DNA of 55,372 nt from Cellulophaga fucicola (GCF_900119145.1 NZ_FPIY01000009.1:1-55372); one strand, 5' to 3'. Counted from the first letter of the stretch, positions 8,189-16,924 are shown. The notes: generated from the letters alone by a model not told the origin. A program made the numbers and translations.

Positions 8189-9706
8189 ATGAACAAAAAA
8201 GTTATTTTAATGATTTTAGATGGTTGGGGTAAATCTCCAGATCCTAAAATCTCGGCTATAGAAAATGCAAACACTCCGTTTATAGATTCTTTATATACCA
8301 AATACTCTAATGCCAACTTATTAACAGATGGTATGAATGTTGGTTTACCTGAAGGTCAAATGGGAAACAGCGAAGTTGGACATATGAACCTTGGTGCTGG
8401 CCGTATTGTTTATCAGGATTTAGCTAAAATTAATTTAGCTGTAAAAGAGAACACTTTAAAAGATGAAAAAGCAATACAAGATGCTTTTAAATATGCTAAA
8501 GAAAATAACAAATCTGTTCACTTTTTAGGCTTACTTAGTAATGGTGGTGTGCACTCGCATACTTCTCATTTAAAAGGATTAATAGAAGCTGCAGAAAATT
8601 ATGGAATAGAGAAATCTTACATACACGCCTTTACAGATGGTAGAGATGTAGATCCAAAAAGTGGAAAAGGTTATATTAAAGATATTACTGCTTTTTGTGA
8701 AGATAAAAATACCAAATTAGCAAGTGTAATTGGTAGATACTACGCAATGGATCGCGATACCCGATGGGAACGTGTTAAACTAGCTTACGATTTATTAGTG
8801 AATAATACAGGAACAAAAACTAGCAATGTAGAGCAAGCCATACAAGATAGTTACGATAATGACATTACAGATGAATTTGTAAAACCATTAGTTGCTACCG
8901 ATGAGAATGGCACACCGGTTGCTAAAATACAAGAAGATGATGTAGTTATATTTTTTAACTTTAGAACAGACAGAGGAAGAGAGCTTACACAAATGCTGAG
9001 TCAGGAAATGTTTCACGAATACAATACACATCCGTTAGCATTATACTACGTTACAATGACAAATTACAATGAGTCTTTTAAAAACGTACATGTAATTTAT
9101 GACAAAGCAAATATTGAAGAAACATTAGGTGAGGTACTGTCTAAGGCAGGAAAAAAACAAATTCGTATTGCTGAAACTGAAAAATACCCACACGTAACAT
9201 TTTTCTTTAATGGCGGTAGAGAAGTTCCTTTTGATGGTGAACAACGTATTTTATGTCCGTCTCCAAAAGTAGCTACATACGATTTACAACCAGAAATGAG
9301 TGCTTATGAAATTCGTGATGCAATTATTCCTGAATTAGAAAAAGGAGAAGCAGATTTTGTTTGTTTAAACTTTGCTAACCCAGATATGGTTGGCCACACA
9401 GGAGATATGCAAGCGGCAATAAAAGCCTGCGAAACTGTAGACAGCTGTGCTTCATCTGTTATTACAGCTGGTTTAGCTAACGGTTATACTACAATTGTTA
9501 TAGCAGATCATGGAAATTGCGAAACTATGGTAAACCCTGACGGAAGTCCTAACACAGCACACACAACAAACCCTGTACCTTTAATTTTAGTAGACAAAGA
9601 ATTAAAACATATAGAAGATGGAGTTTTAGGAGATATAGCGCCAACAATTTTAAAATTAATAGGAGTAGAACAACCTAAATTAATGACGCAAAAATCTTTA
9701 GTTTAA
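8189..9706 (+). CDS. gpmI: 2,3-bisphosphoglycerate-independent phosphoglycerate mutase
   Basis: This enzyme interconverts 3- and 2-phosphoglycerate in glycolysis and gluconeogenesis using two Mn2+ ions. The 505-residue length is normal for the family. The N-terminus MILDGWGKS holds the first metal-binding Asp. The catalytic serine is S61 in MGNSEVGHMNLGAGR, and HAFTDGRDVDPKSG, FFNFRTDRGREL, FANPDMVGHTGD and IADHGNCE are all intact. The ATG at 8189 gives the standard N-terminus. The gene has its own promoter-like box, and map follows after 42 bases with another. Confidence 0.97.
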   Translation: MNKKVILMILDGWGKSPDPKISAIENANTPFIDSLYTKYSNANLLTDGMNVGLPEGQMGNSEVGHMNLGAGRIVYQDLAKINLAVKENTLKDEKAIQDAFKYAKENNKSVHFLGLLSNGGVHSHTSHLKGLIEAAENYGIEKSYIHAFTDGRDVDPKSGKGYIKDITAFCEDKNTKLASVIGRYYAMDRDTRWERVKLAYDLLVNNTGTKTSNVEQAIQDSYDNDITDEFVKPLVATDENGTPVAKIQEDDVVIFFNFRTDRGRELTQMLSQEMFHEYNTHPLALYYVTMTNYNESFKNVHVIYDKANIEETLGEVLSKAGKKQIRIAETEKYPHVTFFFNGGREVPFDGEQRILCPSPKVATYDLQPEMSAYEIRDAIIPELEKGEADFVCLNFANPDMVGHTGDMQAAIKACETVDSCASSVITAGLANGYTTIVIADHGNCETMVNPDGSPNTAHTTNPVPLILVDKELKHIEDGVLGDIAPTILKLIGVEQPKLMTQKSLV

Positions 9707-9734
9707 GAATTATACTGAATTTGTAAGATTATTA

Positions 9735-9742
9735 TACCTTTG
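9735..9742 (+). promoter_or_regulatory. Candidate -7 box (TACCTTTG) of map, six bases before its ATG
   Basis: TACCTTTG matches TAnnTTTG. Only six bases separate it from the ATG at 9749, so a transcript from this box would have almost no leader. The upstream -33 element is weak: a TTG at 9721 is too close. Confidence 0.5.
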
Positions 9743-9748
9743 CAAACT

Positions 9749-10561
9749 ATGGTAAAAATTAAAACACCTGAAGAAATTGAAATTATGCGCGAAAGTGCAT
9801 TAATCGTTTCAAAAACACTTGGCCTAATTGCTAAAGAAATTAAGCCTGGTGTTACCACATTGCAGTTAGATAAAATTGCTGAAGAATTCATAAGAGATAA
9901 TGCTGGTATCCCTGGATTTTTAGGATTATACGATTTCCCTAATACATTATGTATGAGCCCTAACCAACAGGTTGTACACGGCATACCGAACAATAAACCA
10001 TTAGAAAACGGAGAAATTATCTCTGTAGATTGTGGTGTTCTAAAGAATGGCTATTACGGTGACCACGCCTATACTTTTGAAGTAGGTGAAGTAGCACCAG
10101 AAACAAAAAAATTACTAGATATAACCAAACAGTCTCTATACGTTGGTATTAGAGAATTTAAAGCTGGCAACCGAGTTGGCGATGTTGGTTTTGCTATACA
10201 ACAGTTTTGTGAAGCAGAAGGTTATGGTGTAGTACGTGAGTTAGTTGGTCATGGATTAGGTAAAAAAATGCACGAAGGTCCAGAAATGCCTAACTACGGA
10301 AAACGTGGTAGAGGTAAAAAGTTTGTAGAAGGTATGGTAGTTGCCATAGAACCTATGATTAATTTAGGGACTAGAAAAATAGTGCAACATAGTGATGGTT
10401 GGACAATTACAACTTTAGACAACAAACCAAGTGCACATTTTGAGCATGACGTAGCAATTGTAAATGGTAAACCACAATTATTATCTACTTTTGATTATAT
10501 TTATGAAGCTTTAGGCATAAAGAGTAATGAAGAAGATGAGTTTAGAGCTGCAAGCAACTAA
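9749..10561 (+). CDS. map: Type I methionine aminopeptidase
   Basis: Map removes the initiator methionine from nascent proteins. The 270-residue product contains the dinuclear metal site motifs: DCGVLKNGYYGDHAYTF (two Asp ligands), GHGLGKKMHEGPEMPNY (His ligand), VAIEPM (Glu) and AHFEHDVAI (Glu). The ATG at 9749 is chosen because a TTG at 9740 lies inside a promoter-like box, and MVKIKTPEEIEIM is the usual N-terminus. The protein has a C-terminal extension (ALGIKSNEEDEFRAASN) slightly longer than the E. coli enzyme. A membrane protein gene follows 11 bases later. Confidence 0.96.
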   Translation: MVKIKTPEEIEIMRESALIVSKTLGLIAKEIKPGVTTLQLDKIAEEFIRDNAGIPGFLGLYDFPNTLCMSPNQQVVHGIPNNKPLENGEIISVDCGVLKNGYYGDHAYTFEVGEVAPETKKLLDITKQSLYVGIREFKAGNRVGDVGFAIQQFCEAEGYGVVRELVGHGLGKKMHEGPEMPNYGKRGRGKKFVEGMVVAIEPMINLGTRKIVQHSDGWTITTLDNKPSAHFEHDVAIVNGKPQLLSTFDYIYEALGIKSNEEDEFRAASN

Positions 10562-10572
10562 ATACATTATAT

Positions 10573-11352
10573 ATGAATTGCAAAACCTGCAATACTAGCA
10601 TTACAGACACACATAAATATTGCTCTAATTGTGGAGCAAAAATAGTTTTAGACAGAATATCATTAAAAGGCGCATGGCGAGAGTTCATTGGGCCTTTTTT
10701 TAGTTGGGATAATAACTTCTGGAAAACCTTCTTTAACTTATTTACAAAACCTAAAGATGTTTTAGAAGCCTACATTAGTGGTGCGCGTAAAAAATATTTT
10801 CAACCATTTTCATATTTGGTAGTTTACGCCACTATAGCCTTAATTATTAATAAAATTTTTCCTAGTGTCGAGGCCACTGATTTCTCTGATGGTTTTAAGT
10901 ACGGAACGGGAGATTCCAACTCTAAAGAAGTATTAAAAAACTTCAATTTAATTTATCAGTTTTACACTAATTATTATAATCTAATTATAATATCTAGCAT
11001 TCCTGCTTATAGTTTACTTACATATTTAACATTTAAAAAAAGAGACCACAACTACTCTGAACACCTTGTATTTAATGCTTACATACAGGCTAATTTAGGA
11101 TATGCTCTAATTGTTATGCAACTTATCTTTTTTAATCTTTTAGAACTTTCAAAAGGGTTAATATCAAGTGCTTTTATACTTATATCTACTGTTTATGCAT
11201 TATACGTTTTTATAAGATTATATCAACTTACTTTTAAACAAACTCTCTATGCTTTTTTTAGATACATGGGCTACATTATACTTGCATTTATCATTTTAAT
11301 GATTTTAAGTATTGGTGTTGGTATTTTATATGCAATAGCATATAAAAACTAG
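10573..11352 (+). CDS. DUF3667-type membrane protein with N-terminal zinc ribbon
   Basis: The 259-residue product opens with a four-cysteine zinc ribbon, CKTCNTS...YCSNCGAK (residues 3-22). A short soluble stretch (FTKPKDVLEAYISGARKKYF) and about five hydrophobic segments follow. This layout, with the GxRKKYFQPFSY element, is that of DUF3667 proteins common in Bacteroidota. A second member with a longer central insert lies at 29105-30178. Function is unknown. It follows map by 11 bases and may be co-transcribed. Confidence 0.75.
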   Translation: MNCKTCNTSITDTHKYCSNCGAKIVLDRISLKGAWREFIGPFFSWDNNFWKTFFNLFTKPKDVLEAYISGARKKYFQPFSYLVVYATIALIINKIFPSVEATDFSDGFKYGTGDSNSKEVLKNFNLIYQFYTNYYNLIIISSIPAYSLLTYLTFKKRDHNYSEHLVFNAYIQANLGYALIVMQLIFFNLLELSKGLISSAFILISTVYALYVFIRLYQLTFKQTLYAFFRYMGYIILAFIILMILSIGVGILYAIAYKN

Positions 11353-11435
11353 CTAAAACATACTTTTAAAGTATATTTACGTTTTAATAGTTGCAATACA
11401 AACACGCAACAAGCATTTATTGCCTAAATACATTT

Positions 11436-12200
11436 ATGAAAAAGCTTTTTAAGACCATTTTAAACACCATACCTAGACCATTATTAATAAAACTAAGTTA
11501 TGTGTCGCGCCCTATACTAACATTTTTTATGCGTGGTAATACCTACGTAGATCCAATAGATGGTAAGGGTTTTAAAAAGTTTTTACCTTATGGATATGAA
11601 AAACAAAGAGACAATGTATTATCACCATCTACACTATCTTTAGAACGCCATAGACTTCTTTGGCTCTATTTACAGAACGAAACTGACTTTTTCTCTGCAG
11701 AGCTTAAGGTTTTACATTTTGCTCCAGAACAAGCGTTTTATAAGCGTTTTAGAAAAATGAAGAATTTAGAATACACTACTACAGATTTAGAATCTCCGTT
11801 AGCAGATGTAAAAGCAGATATTTGCAACTTGCCTTTTAAAGACAATATGTACGATGTTATTTTTTGCAATCACGTTTTAGAACACATTCCCGATGATACT
11901 AAAGCTATGCAAGAAATGTATAGAATATTAAAACCTGGCGGATGGGGAGTTTTCCAAATTCCGCAAGAATTAGATAGAGAAACTACTTTTGAAGACAATA
12001 CAATAACAGACCGAAAAGAACGCGCTCGCATTTTTGGACAATACGATCATGTTCGTATTTACGGTAGAGACTATTTTAATAAATTAAGAAGTATTGGCTT
12101 TACAGTACAAGAAGTAGATTATACCTCTACTTTACAAAAAGAAGACGTAAAAAAATATTGTTTAGCTAAAGGAGAAATAATACCTGTTGTAAAAAAGTAA
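11436..12200 (+). CDS. Class I SAM-dependent methyltransferase
   Basis: This 254-residue protein belongs to the Methyltransf_11 type. Motif I is unusual (VLHFAPEQAFYKRF), while motif IV VIFCNHVLEHIPDD and the post-motif MYRILKPGGWGVFQIP are canonical. The ATG at 11436 is preferred; a TTG at 11391 lies in upstream AT-rich sequence. The substrate cannot be deduced; a lipid or surface-glycan role is possible because a hydrophobic or basic N-terminal stretch is present. It converges with apbE, with only two bases between the stop codons and no terminator hairpin. Confidence 0.82.
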   Translation: MKKLFKTILNTIPRPLLIKLSYVSRPILTFFMRGNTYVDPIDGKGFKKFLPYGYEKQRDNVLSPSTLSLERHRLLWLYLQNETDFFSAELKVLHFAPEQAFYKRFRKMKNLEYTTTDLESPLADVKADICNLPFKDNMYDVIFCNHVLEHIPDDTKAMQEMYRILKPGGWGVFQIPQELDRETTFEDNTITDRKERARIFGQYDHVRIYGRDYFNKLRSIGFTVQEVDYTSTLQKEDVKKYCLAKGEIIPVVKK

Positions 12201-12202
12201 TT

Positions 12203-13237
12203 CTACTTTAGTATTAGCTTTTTAAAGCCGTCTGTAATATAATCTTTAGCTTCACCATTAGCATCTAAATACACAATATAAGCCTCTAGCGAACTATCAT
12301 TTTCTATAACTTTCTTAGAATCTTCTAAGTCCATTGCCATAAAAGATGTAGCGTAACCATCTGCTTTAGCACAGTTATCTGTAATAATAGTTGCTGCTAA
12401 AACTTTTGCATTTTTTGTATATCCTGTTTTTGGGTCTAAAGTATGTACGTATTTCTCTTTTGTAACAGGATCTACTCTAAAGTGCCTGTAATTACCAGAA
12501 GAAGCCATTGCTACATCTTTTAATTCTACAGCATCTTTGTATTGCGTTCTATCTTCAATTAAAGGATCATTAATACCAACAACCCATTTTTTATGCTTAC
12601 TAAGGTTTTCACCTTTTGCATAGATTTCTCCTCCTACTTCAACTAAGTAATCTGTAATTCCTTTTTTCTCTAGCATAACTGCTAGTCTATCTATAGAGTA
12701 CCCTTTTGCAATTGCATTAAAGTCAAAAAAAATACTAGGCTTAGTTTTCTTTATTGTACCCGCATTGGTTAGCTCAACTTTACCAAAGCCTACATATTCT
12801 AACAAGCTATCTACTTTAGAACTATCTAGCTCAATCTGTTCTCCAGGACCAAAACCCCAAGCATTAACCAAAGTACCTACAGTAGGATCAAAATAACCAT
12901 CTGTTTTTACGTTAATCTCTTTAGATAAATTAAAGACATCTTTAAACATATGATCTACTTGAAGAATAGAGTCTCCTTTATTTATTTTAGATATATCTGA
13001 TGTTGGTATATATGTAGACATAGAACTATTTATAACCTTAAACACAGAATCTATCTCTTCTTGGTAATCTACTTTTTTATTAGAAAAATAAATAATACTG
13101 TAAGATGTACCTAATGCAGGACCATTATTTCTATTTTCGACAATACCAGAGCCTTCATTATTTTTACAAGAAACAACTGTAAAAAACACTAATACAAAGG
13201 CTAAAAAGGGTATTCTAAATTTTAATAAGTCCGTCAT
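12203..13237 (-). CDS. apbE: FAD:protein FMN transferase (lipoprotein)
   Basis: ApbE transfers FMN from FAD to a threonine of target flavoproteins, here most likely NqrB and NqrC encoded upstream. The 344-residue protein has a lipoprotein signal with a cysteine in VVSCKNN. Core motifs are GTSYSI, TVGTLVNAWGFGP, FDFNAIAKGYSIDRL, VEVGGEIYAKG and ASSGNYRHF, with a C-terminal HTLDPKTGY. Its ATG overlaps the end of the 119-residue gene upstream by 23 bases, indicating translational coupling. It is the last gene of the NQR cluster on this strand. Confidence 0.95.
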   Translation of the reverse strand: MTDLLKFRIPFLAFVLVFFTVVSCKNNEGSGIVENRNNGPALGTSYSIIYFSNKKVDYQEEIDSVFKVINSSMSTYIPTSDISKINKGDSILQVDHMFKDVFNLSKEINVKTDGYFDPTVGTLVNAWGFGPGEQIELDSSKVDSLLEYVGFGKVELTNAGTIKKTKPSIFFDFNAIAKGYSIDRLAVMLEKKGITDYLVEVGGEIYAKGENLSKHKKWVVGINDPLIEDRTQYKDAVELKDVAMASSGNYRHFRVDPVTKEKYVHTLDPKTGYTKNAKVLAATIITDNCAKADGYATSFMAMDLEDSKKVIENDSSLEAYIVYLDANGEAKDYITDGFKKLILK

Positions 13238-13574
13238 AATCTACTATATATTCTTCATTTAAATACACTGGTAAGTTTGGATCTACAGCATTAGTTAATC
13301 TAACACCCGCATAATATGCAGTAGCCTCAATTTTTTCAGCATGCTCTTTCATTTTATCCATAAAAGCAACATCATAAGCATTAGGGTTACGCGGATGAGC
13401 CACAGCCCTAACCACAATAAAATGTAATACTTTATCTTTTAAACATACAAATTGTGGGTTTCTTTTAGGTTTACTATTAACACCCATAAACTCGTAACCG
13501 TTAGCCTCTAAATGCTTCCCTACAATATTCATTGCTAAGTTATGCAATTCTTGCTCTGTTAGTGGTTTTCCCAT
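13215..13574 (-). CDS. Small NQR-associated protein of unknown function
   Basis: The 119-residue soluble protein contains HLEANGYEFMG, FVCLKDKVLHFIVVRA and PVYLNEEYIVDYDGLIKI. Homologues next to apbE in flavobacteria are often labelled as NQR subunit F, but it has no ferredoxin, FAD or NADH motif, so that name looks transferred from the neighbourhood. It overlaps apbE by 23 bases, which ties it to flavinylation or NQR assembly. That link is an inference from position only. No signal peptide is visible. Confidence 0.7.
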   Translation of the reverse strand: MGKPLTEQELHNLAMNIVGKHLEANGYEFMGVNSKPKRNPQFVCLKDKVLHFIVVRAVAHPRNPNAYDVAFMDKMKEHAEKIEATAYYAGVRLTNAVDPNLPVYLNEEYIVDYDGLIKI

Positions 13575-13590
13575 AGCACAAAATTAAAAC

Positions 13591-13627
13591 AAAAAAAGAG
13601 ACTGCCCCAATAAAGAAGCAATCTCTT
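13591..13627 (-). terminator. Rho-independent terminator after ankyrin gene 2
   Basis: On the minus strand AGAGATTGC pairs with GCAGTCTCT (one G-U pair) and is followed by a run of seven T. It separates the ankyrin genes from the small NQR-associated gene and apbE, which would therefore need their own promoter or read-through. Confidence 0.75.
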
Positions 13628-13659
13628 TCTAACTAAATTAAATTCTAAGTTCTAAATTT

Positions 13660-14058
13660 TTATAGACTTTTTATATATTTTACAGCAGCATGTGCATTAG
13701 CTATCTTAGCATATTTTAACGCTGTAGCTCCTATTTTAGATTTTGCCTTAACATCTGCTCCATTAGCAATTAAAAGCTTCATAAACTCTACCTTATTATA
13801 CCTAGCAGCATACATTAAAGGCGTCATACCCATTGTTCCTGATTTCTGATTAATATCTGACCCAAATTCTAAAAATTTCTGAGTCATATCAAAATTCCCT
13901 TTTACAACAGCAATACTTAAAGGTGATAAATTCTTAATTGTTGTTTTTTCAATTTTTAAATCTTTTTTTAATCCTGGCTTATCTGGACCTGTACTTGCAG
14001 ATACACTTGTTGCTAATAAACTAAATACGATTCCGAATGCGATGATTGATTTTTTCAT
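13660..14058 (-). CDS. Secreted ankyrin-repeat mini-protein (paralogue 2)
   Basis: This 132-residue protein has a signal peptide (MKKSIIAFGIVFSLLATSVSA) and about three ankyrin repeats: LSPLSIAVVKGNFDMTQKFL, GMTPLMYAARYNKVEFMKLL and ATALKYAKIANAHAAVKY. It is closely similar to the gene at 14248-14628, including the codons of MKKSIIAF, so the two look like a tandem duplication. It lies between nqrF and the apbE pair on the same strand. The product is expected in the periplasm or outside; the partner is unknown. Confidence 0.85.
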   Translation of the reverse strand: MKKSIIAFGIVFSLLATSVSASTGPDKPGLKKDLKIEKTTIKNLSPLSIAVVKGNFDMTQKFLEFGSDINQKSGTMGMTPLMYAARYNKVEFMKLLIANGADVKAKSKIGATALKYAKIANAHAAVKYIKSL

Positions 14059-14247
14059 AATAATTGTTTTTTGATGTGATGATTGTTTTTGTTTACGTTT
14101 TTTGTTTTGTTGTTTTTACACTACACTTATATAGACGATGAAAAATTTATTTTGTTTCACGTTTTTTTCATTATAACTTTTATTTAACATTGATTAAGGG
14201 TTACTTAAAAGCTAATTAACGTTCTAGAAACAAGTTGTTATTACCTA

Positions 14248-14628
14248 TTACAAAGTGTTTAAAAAAGCCACTGCTTCTGATGCGTTAGACAATTTTGCAT
14301 ATCCTAAAGCATTGTATCCAATTTTAGATGTTACCGTAGTATCTGCTCCATTTTCTATTAGCAACTTTAAAAGTTTAACATTATTATATCTAGCAGCATA
14401 CATTAAAGGTGTCATACCTGTGGCAACAGATTTCTCATTACTATCTGCTCCATATTTTAAGAAGTTGAATGTTGTAACATAATCACCTTTTGCTACAGCG
14501 ATACTTAAAGGCGATACATTTTTAATTGAAGTTGTTACTACTTTTAAAGTTTCAGGGTTATTGTTTGATGCTACAGTTGTACCTACTACACTAACTAAAA
14601 GACTAAATGCGATGATTGATTTTTTCAT
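14248..14628 (-). CDS. Secreted ankyrin-repeat mini-protein (paralogue 3)
   Basis: The 126-residue product has a signal peptide (MKKSIIAFSLLVSVVGTTVAS) and about three ankyrin repeats: VSPLSIAVAKGDYVTTFNFL, GMTPLMYAARYNNVKLLKLL and NALGYAKLSNASEAVAFL. It is the upstream member of the tandem ankyrin pair. Its leader contains an A-rich ATCAAAAAATAATAATCAT element shared in form with the other two copies. A terminator separates it from nqrF, so it is probably transcribed independently of the nqr operon. Function is unknown. Confidence 0.85.
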   Translation of the reverse strand: MKKSIIAFSLLVSVVGTTVASNNNPETLKVVTTSIKNVSPLSIAVAKGDYVTTFNFLKYGADSNEKSVATGMTPLMYAARYNNVKLLKLLIENGADTTVTSKIGYNALGYAKLSNASEAVAFLNTL

Positions 14629-14804
14629 GATTGATGATTTTAAATGATTATTATTTTTTGATTACACTGTAAAGGTAGAACAGCAATAGAGTAAACAAAA
14701 CAGTTTTATGACCAATGGTAGATAGTTAGTATCGAACGGTGAAAAAGCAAGACATGAAATGAAAATGCGCATAAGAAAAGCACACAAGAAAACTATTGTG
14801 TACA

Positions 14805-14838
14805 AAAAAAGCCGATACAAATGCATCGGCTTTTTATT
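14805..14838 (-). terminator. Rho-independent terminator of the nqr operon
   Basis: AAAAGCCGAT (14807-14816) pairs with ATCGGCTTTT (14825-14834), with an A-run on one side and a T-run on the other. On the minus strand it follows the nqrF stop by about 20 bases. It cuts the ankyrin genes off from nqr. Confidence 0.85.
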
Positions 14839-14853
14839 TTATAAGTATTTGGA

Positions 14854-16161
14854 TTATCCTCCAAAGTCATCAAATCTAATGTGTTCATCTGGTATACCAA
14901 AATCTTCACCCATTTTTTGTACAGCTTTGTTCATTAATGGTGGCCCACAGAAATACAATTCTATATCTTCTGGAGACTCATGAAGACTTAAGTAGTTATC
15001 TATTACACAATTGTGAATAAAACCTACAAAACCATCTCCAGGTGCATCTATATTCTCTTTTACTTTCCAATTATCCTCTGGTAAAGGCTCAGAAAGTGCC
15101 AAGTAGAACTTAAAGTTAGGAAATTCTCTTTCTAATTCATAGAAGTGCTCTAAGTAGAACAACTCACGCTTAGAACGTCCACCATACCAGTAAGTTACTT
15201 TTCTACCAGTTTTTAATGTTTTGAATAGGTGATACAAGTGAGAACGCATTGGCGCCATACCTGCTCCACCACCTACGTAAAGCATTTCAGATTCAGACTC
15301 ATTAATAAAGAACTCACCATAAGGCCCAGAAATAACTACTTTATCTCCTGGTTTTTGAGCAAATATGTAAGATGATGCAACACCAGGGTTAACATCCATC
15401 CACCCATTTTTAGCTCTATCCCATGGCGGCGTAGCAATACGCACGTTAAGCATAATTTCACGTCCTTCTGCAGGGAAAGAAGCCATTGAATAAGCTCTCT
15501 CTACAGTTTCTTCATTCTTCATTGTTAATGGCCATAAATTAAATTTATCCCATTCTGCCTGAAACTTATCTGGAGTTTCATGTTCTTCTGGGTGAGCCGT
15601 AATATCTATATCAGAATACTTAATTTCACATTCAGGAATTTCAATCTGAATATAACCACCTGCTTTATATCCCATATCTTCAGGAATTTCTACTACGAAT
15701 TCCTTGATAAAAGAAGCAACATTGTAGTTACGAACTACAGTACCGTCCCATTTTTTAATACCAAATACTTCTTCAGGAATGGTAATTTCCATATCCTGTT
15801 TTACTTTTACCTGGCAAGCTAAACGAGCTCCGTGGTTTAATTCTTTTTTAGAAAAGTGAGGTGTTTCTGTTGGCAAAGCATCTCCACCACCAGATAATAC
15901 GTGACACTCGCACTGAATACAAGTACCACCACCACCACATGCAGATGGCAAAAATATTTTTTGGTTACCTAAAGTTGTAAGTAAAGAACTTCCAGAACCC
16001 ACTTCTACTTTTTTCTCTCCGTTAATGGTAATAGTAACAGGTCCAGAAGGAGATAATTTTTCTTTTGTAAAAAGTAAAAGAGCAACTAATACTAACAATA
16101 ACACCATAAAAGCAATTACTGTTATAACAATTGTACCTATTGTAGTTGTAGCTAAAATCAT
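14854..16161 (-). CDS. nqrF: Na+-translocating NADH:quinone reductase subunit F
   Basis: NqrF is the electron entry subunit, oxidising NADH through FAD and a 2Fe-2S cluster. The 435-residue protein has one N-terminal membrane helix (about residues 8-31). The ferredoxin cysteines are C75, C81, C84 and C116, in ACGGGGTCIQCECHV and RLACQV. An FAD-binding RAYSMASFP and NADH-binding GGGAGMAPMRSH with a C-terminal ELYFCGPPLMNKAV follow. The start lies two bases after nqrE, and it is the last gene of the nqr operon before a terminator. Confidence 0.97.
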   Translation of the reverse strand: MILATTTIGTIVITVIAFMVLLLVLVALLLFTKEKLSPSGPVTITINGEKKVEVGSGSSLLTTLGNQKIFLPSACGGGGTCIQCECHVLSGGGDALPTETPHFSKKELNHGARLACQVKVKQDMEITIPEEVFGIKKWDGTVVRNYNVASFIKEFVVEIPEDMGYKAGGYIQIEIPECEIKYSDIDITAHPEEHETPDKFQAEWDKFNLWPLTMKNEETVERAYSMASFPAEGREIMLNVRIATPPWDRAKNGWMDVNPGVASSYIFAQKPGDKVVISGPYGEFFINESESEMLYVGGGAGMAPMRSHLYHLFKTLKTGRKVTYWYGGRSKRELFYLEHFYELEREFPNFKFYLALSEPLPEDNWKVKENIDAPGDGFVGFIHNCVIDNYLSLHESPEDIELYFCGPPLMNKAVQKMGEDFGIPDEHIRFDDFGG

Positions 16162-16163
16162 TC

Positions 16164-16898
16164 TTATTTGTTTAAAGCGTTATTGTAAGAAACTGAATTT
16201 TCATCAACTTCATTTTTAACTTTTTTATCTTCTAATTTCTGTGCAGTTTCTGTTGCTTCTTTTTTAGGAGCTTCATCACCACCAGTTAACATACCACCAA
16301 AGCTCATAAAGCCAATAGCCATAAGACCCGTGATAATAAATGTTATACCTAAGCCTCTTAAAGGTGCTGGCACATTAGAATATCTAATTTTTTCACGAAT
16401 TGCAGCAATTGCTACAATTGCTAAAAACCAACCAATACCAGAACTTATACCGTAATTAAACGCTAAACCAAAAGTTTGTATATCTCTAGATTGCATAAAT
16501 AAAGAACCACCTAAAATAGCACAGTTAACTGCAATTAATGGTAAAAATATACCAAGTGAGTTATATAAAGAAGGTGAAAATTTCTCTACTACTATCTCTA
16601 CTAATTGTACCATTGTTGCAATAGTAGCAATAAATAAGATAAATGATAAAAAACTTAAATTGTAATCTGCATACTCTGGTCCTAACCAAGCTAAAGCACC
16701 GTCTCTTAACAAGTACTGATCTAACAACCAGTTCATAGGCACAGTTACTGCAAGTACAAATATTACTGCAGCACCAAGACCTACAGCCGTGGTTACTTTT
16801 TTAGATACCGCCAAATAGGAACACATTCCTAAAAAGGTAGCAAATACCATATTGTCTATGAATATGGATTTAAAGAATAATTCTACATGCTCTAACAT
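16164..16898 (-). CDS. nqrE: Na+-translocating NADH:quinone reductase subunit E
   Basis: NqrE is an integral membrane subunit with about six helices that, with NqrD, forms the Na+ path and an iron site. The motifs LFFKSIFIDNMVFATFLGMC near the N-terminus and LIAVNCAILGGSLF are conserved, each with the cysteine expected to ligate iron. At 244 residues it is about 45 longer than the Vibrio protein because of a charged, Lys/Glu-rich tail beyond the last helix (about residues 205-244). The gene is 26 bases after nqrD. Confidence 0.96.
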   Translation of the reverse strand: MLEHVELFFKSIFIDNMVFATFLGMCSYLAVSKKVTTAVGLGAAVIFVLAVTVPMNWLLDQYLLRDGALAWLGPEYADYNLSFLSFILFIATIATMVQLVEIVVEKFSPSLYNSLGIFLPLIAVNCAILGGSLFMQSRDIQTFGLAFNYGISSGIGWFLAIVAIAAIREKIRYSNVPAPLRGLGITFIITGLMAIGFMSFGGMLTGGDEAPKKEATETAQKLEDKKVKNEVDENSVSYNNALNK

Positions 16899-16924
16899 AA
16901 CATTGTTCTTTTATATAACTAGTT

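Noticed and set aside
7517-14628. Ankyrin genes as a toxin-immunity or mobile cassette
   Set aside because: There is no toxin domain, transposase, flanking repeat or composition change; simple paralogue duplication explains them better.
14759-14983. 74-residue frame on the plus strand over the nqrF end
   Set aside because: It crosses the nqr terminator and the nqrF 3' end; no family or promoter supports it.
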